DNA of 22,694 nucleotides from Ignavibacteriota bacterium (GCA_025357895.1 JANYLL010000257.1:1-22694); one strand, 5' to 3'. Shown: positions 1 through 8,436, numbered from the stretch's first letter. Made by a program: numbers and translations. Notes: generated by a model from the sequence alone, not told the origin.

Positions 1-816
1 AAAGACGGTGTTATCGCCGATTTTGAAATTGCCGAAGGTATGCTGCGCCAACTTATCCGCAAAGTTCATCCATCATGGCTGCCATCGCGCAGAATAATTA
101 TCAGCGTTCCGAGCGGTATCACTGAAGTAGAAAAACGCGCTGTGCGTGACTCTGCCGAACATGCAGGTGCTAAGGAAGTGCATTTGATCTCCGAGCCGAT
201 GGCTGCAGCAATTGGTATTGGGCTCGATGTCGATGCACCTGTCGGAAATATTATTATTGATATTGGCGGCGGCACGACGGAGATCGCCGTTATCGCACTT
301 AGCGGAATTGTGAATCAGGAATCTCTTCGCGTTGCCGGAGATGAACTCAACGATGCAGTCGTACTTTTCTTTAAGAAGAATTATAACATGCTAATCGGTG
401 AGCGCACTGCTGAGCTTATCAAGTGTCAGGTCGGAAGTGCAATGCCTCTTGAAGAAGAGTTGATGGTTGAAGTGAAGGGGCGTGACATGGTAGCCGGAAT
501 TCCGAAGACGATCGAAGTCAGTTCGATCGAAGTGCGACAGGCACTTGCCGAACCTGTCAATCAAATTGTTGAAGCAGTCAAGCGCAGTTTGGAACGCACT
601 CCTCCGGAATTATCGGCTGATATTTTAGATCGCGGAATGATGCTATCAGGCGGAGGAGCATTATTGAAAGGTCTTGACGAGCGTCTGCGTTTGGAAACAA
701 ATCTTCCGGTTCACGTTGCCGATGATCCGCTTACTGCAGTAGTACGCGGGACCGGTCGCGTGCTTGAAGATCTGCCGAAATATATGCGCGTGCTCTTAAA
801 GAGTAAGCGTTATTAA
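1..816 (+). CDS. mreB: Rod-shape-determining protein MreB (5' end missing)
   Basis: Actin-like ATPase that polymerises under the inner membrane and positions the elongasome. The reading frame is open from the first base: the first codons give KDGVIADFEIAEGML, the classic MreB segment, so the gene enters from the left and roughly the first 70-80 residues are missing. About 271 residues are visible. They include the Pro-Ser-Gly-Ile-Thr strand (ISVPSGITEVEKRAV), the second phosphate loop DIGGGTTEIAVIAL, and the adenosine-binding SGGGALLKGLDERL near the C-terminus. It ends at a TAA and is followed by mreC after 21 nt, the usual mreBCD order. Identification is secure; the first in-frame ATG (position 40) is internal and not the real start. 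Confidence 0.97.
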   Translation, partial: KDGVIADFEIAEGMLRQLIRKVHPSWLPSRRIIISVPSGITEVEKRAVRDSAEHAGAKEVHLISEPMAAAIGIGLDVDAPVGNIIIDIGGGTTEIAVIALSGIVNQESLRVAGDELNDAVVLFFKKNYNMLIGERTAELIKCQVGSAMPLEEELMVEVKGRDMVAGIPKTIEVSSIEVRQALAEPVNQIVEAVKRSLERTPPELSADILDRGMMLSGGGALLKGLDERLRLETNLPVHVADDPLTAVVRGTGRVLEDLPKYMRVLLKSKRY

Positions 817-837
817 TTTATGTGAAGAGAAAAGCCG

Positions 838-1716
838 ATGCGCCGACTCTTGAATTTCTTCATCCTCTTCAAAGAGTACGTCGTTCTGACGCTGCTTGTT
901 TTCCTCTCGTTTTTTTTTATGGCCTTATCCCGATCAACAGAAGTTCAACCGCTTCGGGCGATCACCACAGTTTTTGTCGGCTCTTTGCAATCGCTTTATT
1001 CCTGGGTTCCGAATCCTTTTGTTCTCTCCAGAGAAAATATTGATCTCCGTGAACATAATATTCTTCTCTCCTCCGAGCTTGCGCAGCTTCGCCGCGCCAA
1101 AGGCGAAAATGAAGAGCTTCGAAAACTTCTTGGCATAAAGCTTCGCACGGGATGGAAATTACTTGCTGCAGAAATTGTTGGAAAAACATCTATCGGTGAC
1201 CGGAATATGCTGACGCTCTCGGTCGGAGAAAGCTCCGGCGTAAAAAAGGGCATGGCTGTCATGACTGATGGGGGTTTAATAGGACGCGTTTATTCCACGA
1301 ATGGCGGATTCAGTCTTGTTGAAGGTCTTTTTAATCGTGATATGCGCGTAGCAGTGAAAATCGCCCGGACACGAGTTGACGGAATTCTGGTTTGGGAAGG
1401 CGGCGATGAGCTTGCCGTACGCAATGTGCCAAAAGCATTGGATGTTAAAGAAGGCGATCTGGTTGTGACAAGCGAGTACTCTACGTTCTTTCCTTCGGAA
1501 GTACCAGTAGGAGTAATTACGAAATTGGAGCCGGAGCCTAATACAATGTTCAGAAAAATTTATGTGATACCTGAAGCGCATCCATTCCGGGTTGAGCACT
1601 GCTATGTGGTGCTTAAGGATGAGGCATTAGAGCAGGAAAAAGCTGCTCTCGAAATAAAAGCAGCGGATGAAATGAGTAAAAAATCCGATCTTGGCAAAAA
1701 GAAAAAAACAAAATAG
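838..1716 (+). CDS. mreC: Rod-shape-determining protein MreC
   Basis: Bitopic inner-membrane protein linking MreB to the periplasmic peptidoglycan synthases. The 292 residues show a short cytosolic N-terminus, one membrane helix (about residues 12-31), a coiled coil (about 63-98, rich in E/L/R heptads) and the beta-barrel domain typical of MreC, with 'SVGESSGVKKGMAVMTDGGL' and 'GDLVVTSEYSTFFPSEVPVG'. The C-terminus is a charged Lys-rich tail. A GAAGAGA ribosome-binding-like sequence lies about 9 nt before the ATG. It sits 21 nt after mreB and 2 nt before mreD, so co-transcription is very likely. Length is normal for the family. Confidence 0.96.
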   Translation: MRRLLNFFILFKEYVVLTLLVFLSFFFMALSRSTEVQPLRAITTVFVGSLQSLYSWVPNPFVLSRENIDLREHNILLSSELAQLRRAKGENEELRKLLGIKLRTGWKLLAAEIVGKTSIGDRNMLTLSVGESSGVKKGMAVMTDGGLIGRVYSTNGGFSLVEGLFNRDMRVAVKIARTRVDGILVWEGGDELAVRNVPKALDVKEGDLVVTSEYSTFFPSEVPVGVITKLEPEPNTMFRKIYVIPEAHPFRVEHCYVVLKDEALEQEKAALEIKAADEMSKKSDLGKKKKTK

Positions 1717-1718
1717 AC

Positions 1719-2201
1719 GTGCCATATTTGATCGAATCAGTTGTTGCCTTGTTGCTTGTGATCGTCCAGGTCCTTGCAAGTAACTATTTATCCATCGGTG
1801 GGGCAATGCCCGATCTTGTGCTGATCTTTTTAGTCTATATCATCATAATGCGCGGACAGGTTGTGGCAGAGATCGCAGGGTTTCTCTTAGGGCTATCGCT
1901 CGATATTCTTTCAAGCGGAACGCTCGGAGCGCATGCCCTTTCATTGACACTTGCCGGCTTTTTGCTTGGATATTTTTATAGCAGTGAGCTTGCAAAGCAG
2001 CGTCTTCGTAACTGGCCGTTTTTACTTTTTGTTTTTGCCGCTTCGGTGATCGCTAATCTCGTCTATTATTTTTTCTTTACTGCTGGAAGCGGGCTCAGTT
2101 TTATTTCATACGCAACAGAGCGCGGCGGACTCGGAACACTATTTACGGTAATCGCAGCTATTGTGCCGATGTATTATTGGTCCAGAAGACCTTTGTATTA
2201 A
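1719..2201 (+). CDS. mreD: Rod-shape-determining protein MreD
   Basis: Small polytopic inner-membrane partner of MreC. The 160 residues are almost entirely hydrophobic, with about five membrane segments, including 'VVALLLVIVQVLASNYL' at the N-terminus and the 'G.LLGLSLDILSSGTLGAHAL' stretch characteristic of MreD. The start is a GTG 2 nt after the mreC stop, which fits translational coupling. The protein ends in 'MYYWSRRPLY'. The assignment rests on topology, the conserved central motif and position behind mreC, as MreD sequences are poorly conserved. The mrdA/rodA genes that often follow are not present here. Confidence 0.9.
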   Translation: MPYLIESVVALLLVIVQVLASNYLSIGGAMPDLVLIFLVYIIIMRGQVVAEIAGFLLGLSLDILSSGTLGAHALSLTLAGFLLGYFYSSELAKQRLRNWPFLLFVFAASVIANLVYYFFFTAGSGLSFISYATERGGLGTLFTVIAAIVPMYYWSRRPLY

Positions 2202-2275
2202 AGGGGTGAAGGCGCAAGGATAAAGGATTAATTTCTGCTAATGATTAAAGACTGACGACGAACGACTTAAAAAAT

Positions 2276-2884
2276 ATGGGAAAACTTATTCTTCTTCGTC
2301 ATGGAGAATCACAATGGAATTCGGAGAACCGGTTTACCGGCTGGATCGATATTGGCTTGACGGAAAAAGGAAAGAAAGAAGCATTCGAAGCGGGAAAACT
2401 TATCAAAGCTATTCCTATTGATTGCGCATTCACTTCCGTTCTTATCCGCGCAATTGATACGCTGACCGAAGCTCTTCGCGGAGCCGATCAGGAGCTTGTT
2501 CCGATTATGAAAGATCCGGCTCTTAATGAAAGAATGTATGGCGATCTGCAAGGATTAAATAAAACAGAGTGTGTTGAGAAATTTGGTGCTGCGCAAGTAA
2601 AGATCTGGCGCAGAAGTTATGATGTGCCACCTCCCAACGGCGAAAGCTTAAAAGATACTGCGATACGCACTCTTCCGTATTTCGAAAAAGATATTTTTCC
2701 TTTAGTTGAACAAGGAAAAAATGTCTTGGTATCTGCACATGGTAATTCACTTCGCGCTATCGTGATGAATCTCGATAAACTTACAAAAGAAGAGGTCGTA
2801 GAATTAAATATTCCGAATGCTGTGCCTATTGTTTATGAGATCGATGTAGAAGGAAAAGTAATTTCGAAGACGACGCTTACCTAA
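2276..2884 (+). CDS. gpmA: 2,3-bisphosphoglycerate-dependent phosphoglycerate mutase
   Basis: Glycolytic/gluconeogenic enzyme interconverting 3- and 2-phosphoglycerate in the cytosol. At 202 residues it is the short form; classic GpmA is about 250. The histidine-phosphatase core is complete: LLRHGESQWN with Arg8 and phospho-acceptor His9, FTGWIDIGLTEKGK, SVLIRAIDTL (Arg58), LNERMYGDLQGLNK with catalytic Glu85, PPPNGESLKD, and SAHGNSLRA with His155. The ATG at 2276 places the first beta strand directly at the N-terminus. It lies 74 nt after mreD on the same strand, so it may be read from the mre transcript or from its own promoter. Its stop codon abuts the stop of the convergent lipoprotein gene with no spacer. 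Confidence 0.95.
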   Translation: MGKLILLRHGESQWNSENRFTGWIDIGLTEKGKKEAFEAGKLIKAIPIDCAFTSVLIRAIDTLTEALRGADQELVPIMKDPALNERMYGDLQGLNKTECVEKFGAAQVKIWRRSYDVPPPNGESLKDTAIRTLPYFEKDIFPLVEQGKNVLVSAHGNSLRAIVMNLDKLTKEEVVELNIPNAVPIVYEIDVEGKVISKTTLT

Positions 2885-3535
2885 TTATTTTAAGTGGTAC
2901 TCTTTTAGTAAAGACAATATATTACTTCCATCTTGGCTCCCGTTTGTATATTTTGGTTCGGTAACCATCACTAATCCGATATCAGGTGCTATGTAAACAT
3001 CCTGCGCATAAATGCCTATACTAGTCACATCACCATGTTGCTGAGTGTCATCGGCTTCATACTGAAAGTGATAACAGGAGAATACACCTGCCGGAGTAGA
3101 AACCTCCTCATTAGTTGAAATAATTTTAATAGAAATTTGGAAAATACTTTTCCCACCTAAATTATATGAGACACTATCATATTCAGCGACGTAGCTATTT
3201 CCTGAGAATGAGGGGTATTCATAAAGAAGAATAACTTTTTGCGTTGCCGTATCGAAGCTCCACAATCCATTATTACGATTGGATATAAATCCTCCAATGC
3301 CCTTGGGTGAGAGGTAATGCCATGTCATTCCCTGAGCAATGAGATCAGAGCTAATGGTTGTAGTATCAGTAATAGTTGTGGTTATATTTCCGGAGCGATC
3401 ATAACTGTTTGTTTGATAAATCCATTCATTCCCTGTTTTTAAAGGAATAAGATCGCTCGAAGCAGGGGTATTGGTCGAAGTCTTACAACTTATAATAGTA
3501 AAAGAAATTAAGAAAAGGACAGTTAGAGAGTTCAT
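2885..3535 (-). CDS. Hypothetical lipoprotein
   Basis: Not recognised to family. The 216 residues start with a lipoprotein signal peptide (hydrophobic 'LTVLFLISFTIISC', lipidation expected at Cys17), followed by a Ser/Thr/Pro linker and then 'LIPLKTGNEWIYQTNSYD'. The motif 'Y.PL..GN.WIY' is common in Bacteroidota cell-surface lipoproteins with a beta-sandwich fold. 'STPAGVFSCYHFQYE' and 'YIAPDIGLVMVTEPKY' fit the same type of protein. The stop codon directly abuts that of gpmA (convergent). It starts 6 nt from the end of the dehydrogenase gene on the same strand, so the two are probably co-transcribed. No function can be inferred. Confidence 0.75.
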   Translation of the reverse strand: MNSLTVLFLISFTIISCKTSTNTPASSDLIPLKTGNEWIYQTNSYDRSGNITTTITDTTTISSDLIAQGMTWHYLSPKGIGGFISNRNNGLWSFDTATQKVILLYEYPSFSGNSYVAEYDSVSYNLGGKSIFQISIKIISTNEEVSTPAGVFSCYHFQYEADDTQQHGDVTSIGIYAQDVYIAPDIGLVMVTEPKYTNGSQDGSNILSLLKEYHLK

Positions 3536-3541
3536 TTTTTG

Positions 3542-4756
3542 TTAATCTTTCCTCTTCCATGACTCACCGAATCTTCCGGAGAAATGTGATTGCGAAGCAT
3601 AGATGCGCTTCGTTGCGCCGATAGCAGAGAGGCGTTCTTCGACGACGTGATTTGCAGCTTCGATCGTCGTGATATTCAGTTCTTGTGAGCGGAGAAGAAT
3701 TTTCTTTAATGTATTATAAATATTTTCAGCCTGTTTTAATGCGCGGGGCTGCGAATATCCTTCGAGTTCACTTGCGACGTTAATAAGTCCGCCGGCATTG
3801 ATCACATAATCAGGCGCATACATAATTCCGCGCGTTGCAAGTTCTTTCGAATGTTTTTCTTCATCGGCAAGCTGGTTGTTCGCAGGTCCTGCGATAATTT
3901 CGCATTTTAATTTGCCGATGGTTTTATCGTTGATCACTCCGCCAAGGGCGGCAGGCGAAAAAATATCGCAGTCTATATCGAAAACTTCTTCAGGAGGGAT
4001 TACGGTTGCGCCTGAATCTTTTGCAACTTGCTGTGCCTTTTCAGCATAAATATCAGTGATGAAAACTTTCGCCCCTGCCTCTGTCAAATGTTTTGCAAGA
4101 GTGGAAGCTACATGGCCTGCTCCTTGAATAACGATGCGTCTGCCCTCAAGTGAATCATTTCCGTAACGGACATTCGCGCAAGCTTTGATGCCGCAGAATG
4201 AGCCATAAGCAGTGACAGGCGAGGGATCGCCAGATCCGCCAAGTTCGAATGGAATTCCCGTTACATATTTTGTCTCATGAAAAATATGCACCATGTCATT
4301 CACGCTCGTTCCGACATCTTCAGCAGTTATATATCTGCCGCCAAGCCCTTCGATGAATCGTCCGAAAGCACGGAAAAGCTGTTCGGTTTTTTGCTTATGG
4401 GGATCACCGATAATCACTGCCTTTCCGCCGCCAAGATTGAGACCTGCCGCCGCCGCTTTATAGGTCATGCCGCGCGATAGACGAAGCACGTCATTCAAGG
4501 CTTCGCCATCGTTTACATACGTCCACATGCGGGCGCCACCAAGAGCAGGTCCGAGCGTGGTATTATGGATAGCAATGATCGCGCGCAATCCTGAAGCTTT
4601 ATCGGAGCAAAAAACGACTTGTTCGTGATCTCTTTCGGTTACGATATCAAAAATTCCGGGATGTGCCTGAGGTTCGGTCGAGATCTGCTCAGTTGAAATT
4701 TTGCCATTTGTGCTGGCAGTTTTAATAGGCGAAGTGGCGGTTTTTGTTGCAGACAT
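3542..4756 (-). CDS. Leucine-dehydrogenase-type Glu/Leu/Phe/Val dehydrogenase
   Basis: NAD-dependent oxidative deaminase of branched-chain amino acids, or a close relative. Counting from the ATG at 4756 (404 aa), the catalytic set has the spacing of Bacillus leucine dehydrogenase: Lys100 in 'GMTYKAAAAGLNLGGGKAV', Lys112 twelve residues later, and Asp147 in 'AEDVGT'. 'TLGPALGGARMW' and 'GGSGDPSPVTAYG' are also typical. The Rossmann loop reads GAGHVA where leucine dehydrogenases usually have G.GNVA. The first 35 or so residues are a Ser/Thr/Lys-rich extension with no counterpart in leucine dehydrogenase, so a later start is possible. A TTG lies just before the ATG, and no clear ribosome-binding site is seen. 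Substrate preference (Leu, Val or Phe) cannot be fixed from sequence. Confidence 0.88.
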   Translation of the reverse strand: MSATKTATSPIKTASTNGKISTEQISTEPQAHPGIFDIVTERDHEQVVFCSDKASGLRAIIAIHNTTLGPALGGARMWTYVNDGEALNDVLRLSRGMTYKAAAAGLNLGGGKAVIIGDPHKQKTEQLFRAFGRFIEGLGGRYITAEDVGTSVNDMVHIFHETKYVTGIPFELGGSGDPSPVTAYGSFCGIKACANVRYGNDSLEGRRIVIQGAGHVASTLAKHLTEAGAKVFITDIYAEKAQQVAKDSGATVIPPEEVFDIDCDIFSPAALGGVINDKTIGKLKCEIIAGPANNQLADEEKHSKELATRGIMYAPDYVINAGGLINVASELEGYSQPRALKQAENIYNTLKKILLRSQELNITTIEAANHVVEERLSAIGATKRIYASQSHFSGRFGESWKRKD

Positions 4757-4895
4757 CAACGGTATCGCTAATAAAATAGTATAAAAAAAAGCGGGGATTT
4801 TAGTGTTAACTCATAGGAGTTATACCCCAACATCAGTTATGTGCCTAAAACGAAGTGAAGTGCAAGTCACGTTCCTTATAAAAAACCAATCGGAT

Positions 4896-4923
4896 AGTGG
4901 GACGGACTAAAGTCCGTATCACT
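4896..4923. repeat. Palindromic repeat, copy 1 (ACGGACT-AA-AGTCCGT)
   Basis: A 7-bp stem (4902-4908 with 4911-4917) around an AA loop, extended by AGTG/CACT arms (4896-4899 and 4920-4923) across a two-base mismatch. It begins 10 nt after the stop codon of the DUF218 gene. It shares the core CGGACT-N2/3-AGTCCG with the copies at 8401-8421 and 9021-9040. A T-run follows on the - strand only after about 14 nt, so it is not a textbook intrinsic terminator. A REP-like element or processing/termination hairpin is the likely nature. Confidence 0.7.
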
Positions 4924-4932
4924 GAAAAAGTA

Positions 4933-5973
4933 CTATTTCCCCAAAATCCAATATGCCAGCAATGCAACACTTTCGCGTAATCGGTAATAGGCGAGATCGT
5001 AAAAAGTCTGCTTAATACCGGAAGGACTTCCGATAGCTTCAATGCCGTTGAATTTGCACATTTCAAGAGCGCGGGCGAGATGGTACTGATCACTTAAGAT
5101 AATTAATTTTTTCCAACCTTGTTTTTTGACGAGTTCATCGCGCATATACAGAACTTGCTCCAGTGTTGAATGGGTGTTTGTTTCTGAAACGATCTTGCTT
5201 TCGTCAATGCCGCGTTTTATGAGTTCAAGTTTTGCGATCTCCCCCTCGGCTCGCTCACCGGGAGCGTTCGAACCGGTCGTGACGATCTTGGGAATGACGT
5301 TCTGCTTCAGCAATTGCTCGCCAAGCTTTAATCTTTCAAGTAGTGTGGGACTTGGATGATCGCCGCTTTCGCTTCCGTGCCAGACTGCTGCACCTAATAT
5401 GACTCCTGCATCTGCATCGAAGCGGCGCATTTCTTCGAAATCAGAAGTAACTTCATACGTAAATGAAAAAATAAATGAAATGATGATTGCACCGCAAAAC
5501 ACGAGAAGCATATTTTTCAGTACACGCATCGCCCCCGAAACTCTGGAAAAATTATATTCTTTTCTGGGAAGCAGAAGTGAGATGAACAGAGATCGCGCCA
5601 AAAGGTATGTGATCGAAGCAGCGCGAGGAAATTCGCCGACTTCAAAATTCTTTGCTCCTAAAGTGATCCAGAAAATGATAAATCCGATAAGAACCACAGC
5701 CGTCGTTCGTAAAAAGCTCATACGGGACGGAGCAAATAAACCTCGGAGCATCAGAAAAATGATGAAGAAAAAAAGTGCGTTCGAAATAATATCGCTTCGG
5801 GTCGAAAAACGGAAGAATTGAGGAGTTAGCCCCTGCCCCAAATATCGGGCATTTGTCAGAACGTAATGCGTAGCAAGTTCAACAATTGCTGCGATAAGAA
5901 GCAGCGCCTGTTTGGCGATCGTTCGTTCCCGGATTACCGCACCAAAGATATGTTCTTCACTTGTATCTATCAC
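4933..5973 (-). CDS. YdcF/SanA/ElyC-like membrane protein (DUF218)
   Basis: Inner-membrane protein of 346 residues with about four to five membrane helices in the N-terminal half (around residues 22-40, 61-80, 87-105, 118-136 and 150-172), then a DUF218 domain from about 185 to the end. The DUF218 signature is clear: 'AGVILGAAVWHG', 'SPTLLERLKLGEQLL', 'VTTGSNAPGERAEGE', 'ETNTHSTLEQV', 'IILSDQYHLARALEMC' and the C-terminal 'LRESVALLAYW'. Family members (YdcF, SanA, ElyC) affect envelope integrity, but their reaction is not established. The start is a GTG at 5973; no better ATG lies upstream in the short divergent gap to the ribonuclease gene. Confidence 0.85.
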   Translation of the reverse strand: MIDTSEEHIFGAVIRERTIAKQALLLIAAIVELATHYVLTNARYLGQGLTPQFFRFSTRSDIISNALFFFIIFLMLRGLFAPSRMSFLRTTAVVLIGFIIFWITLGAKNFEVGEFPRAASITYLLARSLFISLLLPRKEYNFSRVSGAMRVLKNMLLVFCGAIIISFIFSFTYEVTSDFEEMRRFDADAGVILGAAVWHGSESGDHPSPTLLERLKLGEQLLKQNVIPKIVTTGSNAPGERAEGEIAKLELIKRGIDESKIVSETNTHSTLEQVLYMRDELVKKQGWKKLIILSDQYHLARALEMCKFNGIEAIGSPSGIKQTFYDLAYYRLRESVALLAYWILGK

Positions 5974-6025
5974 AAATTATGCAACTCTTAGAATAACTTC
6001 GCGTGTTAAATTGGGCTAAAATACA

Positions 6026-6048
6026 CATAGAAAACGCTTTTCTCTATG
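6026..6048. promoter_or_regulatory. Inverted repeat in divergent intergenic region
   Basis: CATAGAAAA (6026-6034) and TTTTCTCTATG (6038-6048) form an imperfect inverted repeat around CGC, with a two-base bulge. It lies in the 124-nt gap between the start codons of the divergent DUF218 and ribonuclease genes, where promoters or an operator would be expected. I see no T-run that would make it a terminator. It could be a regulator site or chance in AT-rich DNA. Confidence 0.3.
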
Positions 6049-6097
6049 AAAATCTCATAATATGTATGGGACTCGTATGTGATAAACAAAAGGCTTC

Positions 6098-7489
6098 TTG
6101 GAACAGATTCAATTTTTGGCATTAGGTGGTGCGCGCGAAATCGGCGCAAATGCATATTTTTATAAGATGGGCGGATACGGTCTGCTTGTCGATGCCGGTT
6201 TACATCCCGAAAAAATAGGTTGGGATGCCTTTCCGAAAGCACAACTTCTCGATCCTTACAGTGTCAACTCCTTCATCATCACCCATGCGCATACGGATCA
6301 TTTGGGAGGAGTGCCATTTTTATTGCAATCTCAGCCTCAGGCACGTGTGATCGCAACTCCTGAAACTACGGAGATTGCACGCATCATGCTTTCTAACTCG
6401 TCAAGTCTGCTTCCGCGCCAGCATCCTCAGGAAGTAATAGATAAACTTACCTTTTATTCTTTAGAAAAAATTGATGAGATATTACGCAATATAGAGCCAC
6501 GTAAGATCAATAATAGTTTTATTCTCAACGATGCGGCTCCGCAAGATCAGCAGATCAAAGTTACTTTTTATAAAAGTGGTCATATCCTTGGCGCAGTCGG
6601 GTTGCTTATCGAGCACAATGGCAAACGCTTATTCCATACAGGCGATACATCACTTCATACTCAATACCTTATCGGTGGTGCAGATCTTCCTGATAAGCAG
6701 GTTGATGTTGTCGTCAGTGAATCTACTAATGGTAAAGTAGATGCATATCTGAGCCATTCGCGCGAAAAAGAATTAGTCCGTCTTGAAGCTACACTTACGC
6801 GAATTCTCGAAGGAGGCGGATCTGTTTTAATTCCGGTTTTTGCTCTTGGTAAAATGCAGGAAGCTCTTGCAATGCTTTGGGATGGGATGCGGGCTAAACG
6901 AATTCCGACTGTCGATATCTATACCGGAGGAATGGGAAGACGTATCGCCGATATTTACGATAAGTTTGCCTACAGTGATTCCAGATTAAACCATCAGGAA
7001 GTTTTAAAGGATATTCCTCAATTCGAAGTGCCGAGGCGTGAAGAACTTTTCAGCGGTAAATATTTTAAGACTCCGAGCATCGTTCTTGCTTCAAGCGGAA
7101 TGATGCAGACCGGAACGTCAAGTTATTTCCTTGCCCAGCGCTGGCTCCGTCAGAAAAATTTTGCTATCTGTTTTATTGGATATACCGATCCGCGCACTCC
7201 GGGTTATGTTGTTTCGCATGCCGAGAAAGGGCAGCGTATTAAATTCGGTTCCATGAAGCGTGAAGTTCCCGTGCGCTGCGAGATCGAACGCTTTCGCTTC
7301 AGTGCTCATGCCAGACGTGAAGAATTACTGGAAATTATTAATCGCCTGCGTCCTAAGCATGTGGTGCTCACTCATGGCGATATCGATGCAATGAATGCAT
7401 TCGGAGAACTCATCATGGAATCATTTCCGGGTACAAAAGTCAGTGCGCCGGAAAATGGTAAGTGGTATAATTTGCTGACTGAAAACTGA
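6098..7489 (+). CDS. Beta-CASP metallo-beta-lactamase ribonuclease (CPSF73/YSH1-like)
   Basis: Zinc-dependent cytosolic nuclease that acts on RNA in known relatives. The 463 residues carry the metal-binding motifs in order: 'THAHTDHLGG' (His63, His65, Asp67, His68), 'SGHILGAVG' and 'FHTGDTS'. The beta-CASP part follows, with 'SESTNG' as motif A, 'SSGMMQTGTSSYFL' and 'IGYTDPRTPGYVV', then motif B 'FSAHARREELLEI' and motif C 'LTHGD'. This order identifies an RNA-type enzyme, not a beta-lactamase or DNA-specific homologue. The start is a TTG at 6098, the only start-like codon between the upstream stop at 6083 and 'LALGGAREIGANAY'; AAAAGG precedes it by 4 nt. The exact substrate is unknown. Confidence 0.9.
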   Translation: MEQIQFLALGGAREIGANAYFYKMGGYGLLVDAGLHPEKIGWDAFPKAQLLDPYSVNSFIITHAHTDHLGGVPFLLQSQPQARVIATPETTEIARIMLSNSSSLLPRQHPQEVIDKLTFYSLEKIDEILRNIEPRKINNSFILNDAAPQDQQIKVTFYKSGHILGAVGLLIEHNGKRLFHTGDTSLHTQYLIGGADLPDKQVDVVVSESTNGKVDAYLSHSREKELVRLEATLTRILEGGGSVLIPVFALGKMQEALAMLWDGMRAKRIPTVDIYTGGMGRRIADIYDKFAYSDSRLNHQEVLKDIPQFEVPRREELFSGKYFKTPSIVLASSGMMQTGTSSYFLAQRWLRQKNFAICFIGYTDPRTPGYVVSHAEKGQRIKFGSMKREVPVRCEIERFRFSAHARREELLEIINRLRPKHVVLTHGDIDAMNAFGELIMESFPGTKVSAPENGKWYNLLTEN

Positions 7490-7534
7490 GTTCTTACGCC
7501 CGCAATCTTTAACCGATGCCGGTATTTGAGGCGA

Positions 7535-8371
7535 TCAATGATAAAACATTTGCTCAAACCGTAGTAATACACAGGGCTTTGGGAAACCTGCGACTCCTGA
7601 GATTAGTCTTGAGCGCAGCGAGAGATCGACTCGCGAAATCGAATTAATAATAAGCTGAGGTCCTATAGCCAGATCAAGAACTGTGCCGTGTTCATGCATG
7701 ATCATTCCCGGCATTGAGGTCTCCATGTGATCATACGTGATATATTTCCCTAACAACTCAGCATAAAGATTAAAATTGAGATCTCTATAACTTTCATAAT
7801 GAGCCGGATAAACTAAAAATCCTGCTGAAAGGGAATAGTTATAATTTCTAACATCCTGAAAAGTAATACCCGGTGCAGCTTTCACATCCGGAACAAGTGT
7901 AATTACTCCGATCGTAGAAGAAAGTGCAAAACGGTTTTGCAATAATGTAAAAATAAACCCTGCTCCCAACCCTCTGTTGCCACCTTCAAGTTCGACATCT
8001 GCAAATGTATTCCGCTGCTCTCCGACTGCCCCCATGGCATACGCTGCGATTCGAAAATGCTGCTTGAATCCGTCGTCGCTGAAGATCCTGTATTTTGCGT
8101 AAGCATCAACATTATTAAAGTCGTACCCCCCATAATAATTTGAAGCATGTAATGTCACCGTCGTCATCAGGGCGCCCGTCACTTCATACATAAATCCAAG
8201 ATCATTTCTGGTAAAAAAAGACCCTGCTTTGCCAAAACTTTCTGCTCCGATAACAAAGCCATACGATCGGTTAGGCATATTGCTTGCCGGCTCTGAATAG
8301 ATAAAAAGTTCTTGCGCAGAGGATCTTGCAGCGAAAAATCCAAAGAAAAAAATAGGGATCAGGTATTTCAT
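7535..8371 (-). CDS. Putative outer-membrane beta-barrel protein of the copper island
   Basis: The 278 residues start with a signal peptide ending 'ARSSAQ' and continue as alternating polar/hydrophobic strands ('YGFVIGAESF', 'FRIAAYAMGAV', 'NYNYSLSAGFLVYP', 'NFNLYAELLGKYITYD', 'VLDLAIGPQLII') with a C-terminal aromatic 'RFEQMFYH', as in outer-membrane barrels. A His/Met-rich loop, 'METSMPGMIMHEHG' (about residues 215-228), could bind copper. It is the last gene of the - strand arm, downstream of the HMA-domain gene, and two hairpins precede its start. No ribosome-binding site is visible. A metal-related barrel is likely; its exact role is unknown. Confidence 0.72.
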   Translation of the reverse strand: MKYLIPIFFFGFFAARSSAQELFIYSEPASNMPNRSYGFVIGAESFGKAGSFFTRNDLGFMYEVTGALMTTVTLHASNYYGGYDFNNVDAYAKYRIFSDDGFKQHFRIAAYAMGAVGEQRNTFADVELEGGNRGLGAGFIFTLLQNRFALSSTIGVITLVPDVKAAPGITFQDVRNYNYSLSAGFLVYPAHYESYRDLNFNLYAELLGKYITYDHMETSMPGMIMHEHGTVLDLAIGPQLIINSISRVDLSLRSRLISGVAGFPKPCVLLRFEQMFYH

Positions 8372-8382
8372 AGATTATTAGT

Positions 8383-8400
8383 GAACAGATTATTCTGTTC
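8383..8400. repeat. Inverted repeat GAACAGA-TTAT-TCTGTTC
   Basis: A perfect 7-bp inverted repeat with a 4-base loop, directly abutting the next palindrome (8401-8421) and ending 12 nt before the start codon of the barrel-protein gene (ATG at 8371). This position fits an operator or a 5'-leader hairpin for that gene. It is also downstream of the HMA-domain gene, so a role in 3'-end formation is possible. Confidence 0.55.
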
Positions 8401-8421
8401 GGGCGGACTAAAAGTCCGCCC
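8401..8421. repeat. Palindromic repeat, copy 2 (GGGCGGACT-AAA-AGTCCGCCC)
   Basis: A perfect 9-bp GC-rich stem around AAA. It begins 16 nt after the stop of the HMA-domain gene at 8437. The core is shared with the copies at 4896-4923 and 9021-9040. With the abutting repeat at 8383-8400 it would form two tandem hairpins in the transcript between the HMA-domain gene and the barrel gene. Confidence 0.75.
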
Positions 8422-8436
8422 CGGTACAAGAGTGAT

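Noticed and set aside
1276..1599. A 107-codon - strand ORF
   Set aside because: It is antisense within mreC, which is firmly identified.
5399..5821. A 140-codon + strand ORF
   Set aside because: It lies wholly antisense to the DUF218 gene, has no recognisable domain, and its composition follows from the opposite strand.
6098..7489. Metallo-beta-lactamase resistance enzyme
   Set aside because: The beta-CASP motifs and the C-terminal FSAHA and LTHGD motifs mark a nucleic-acid nuclease.
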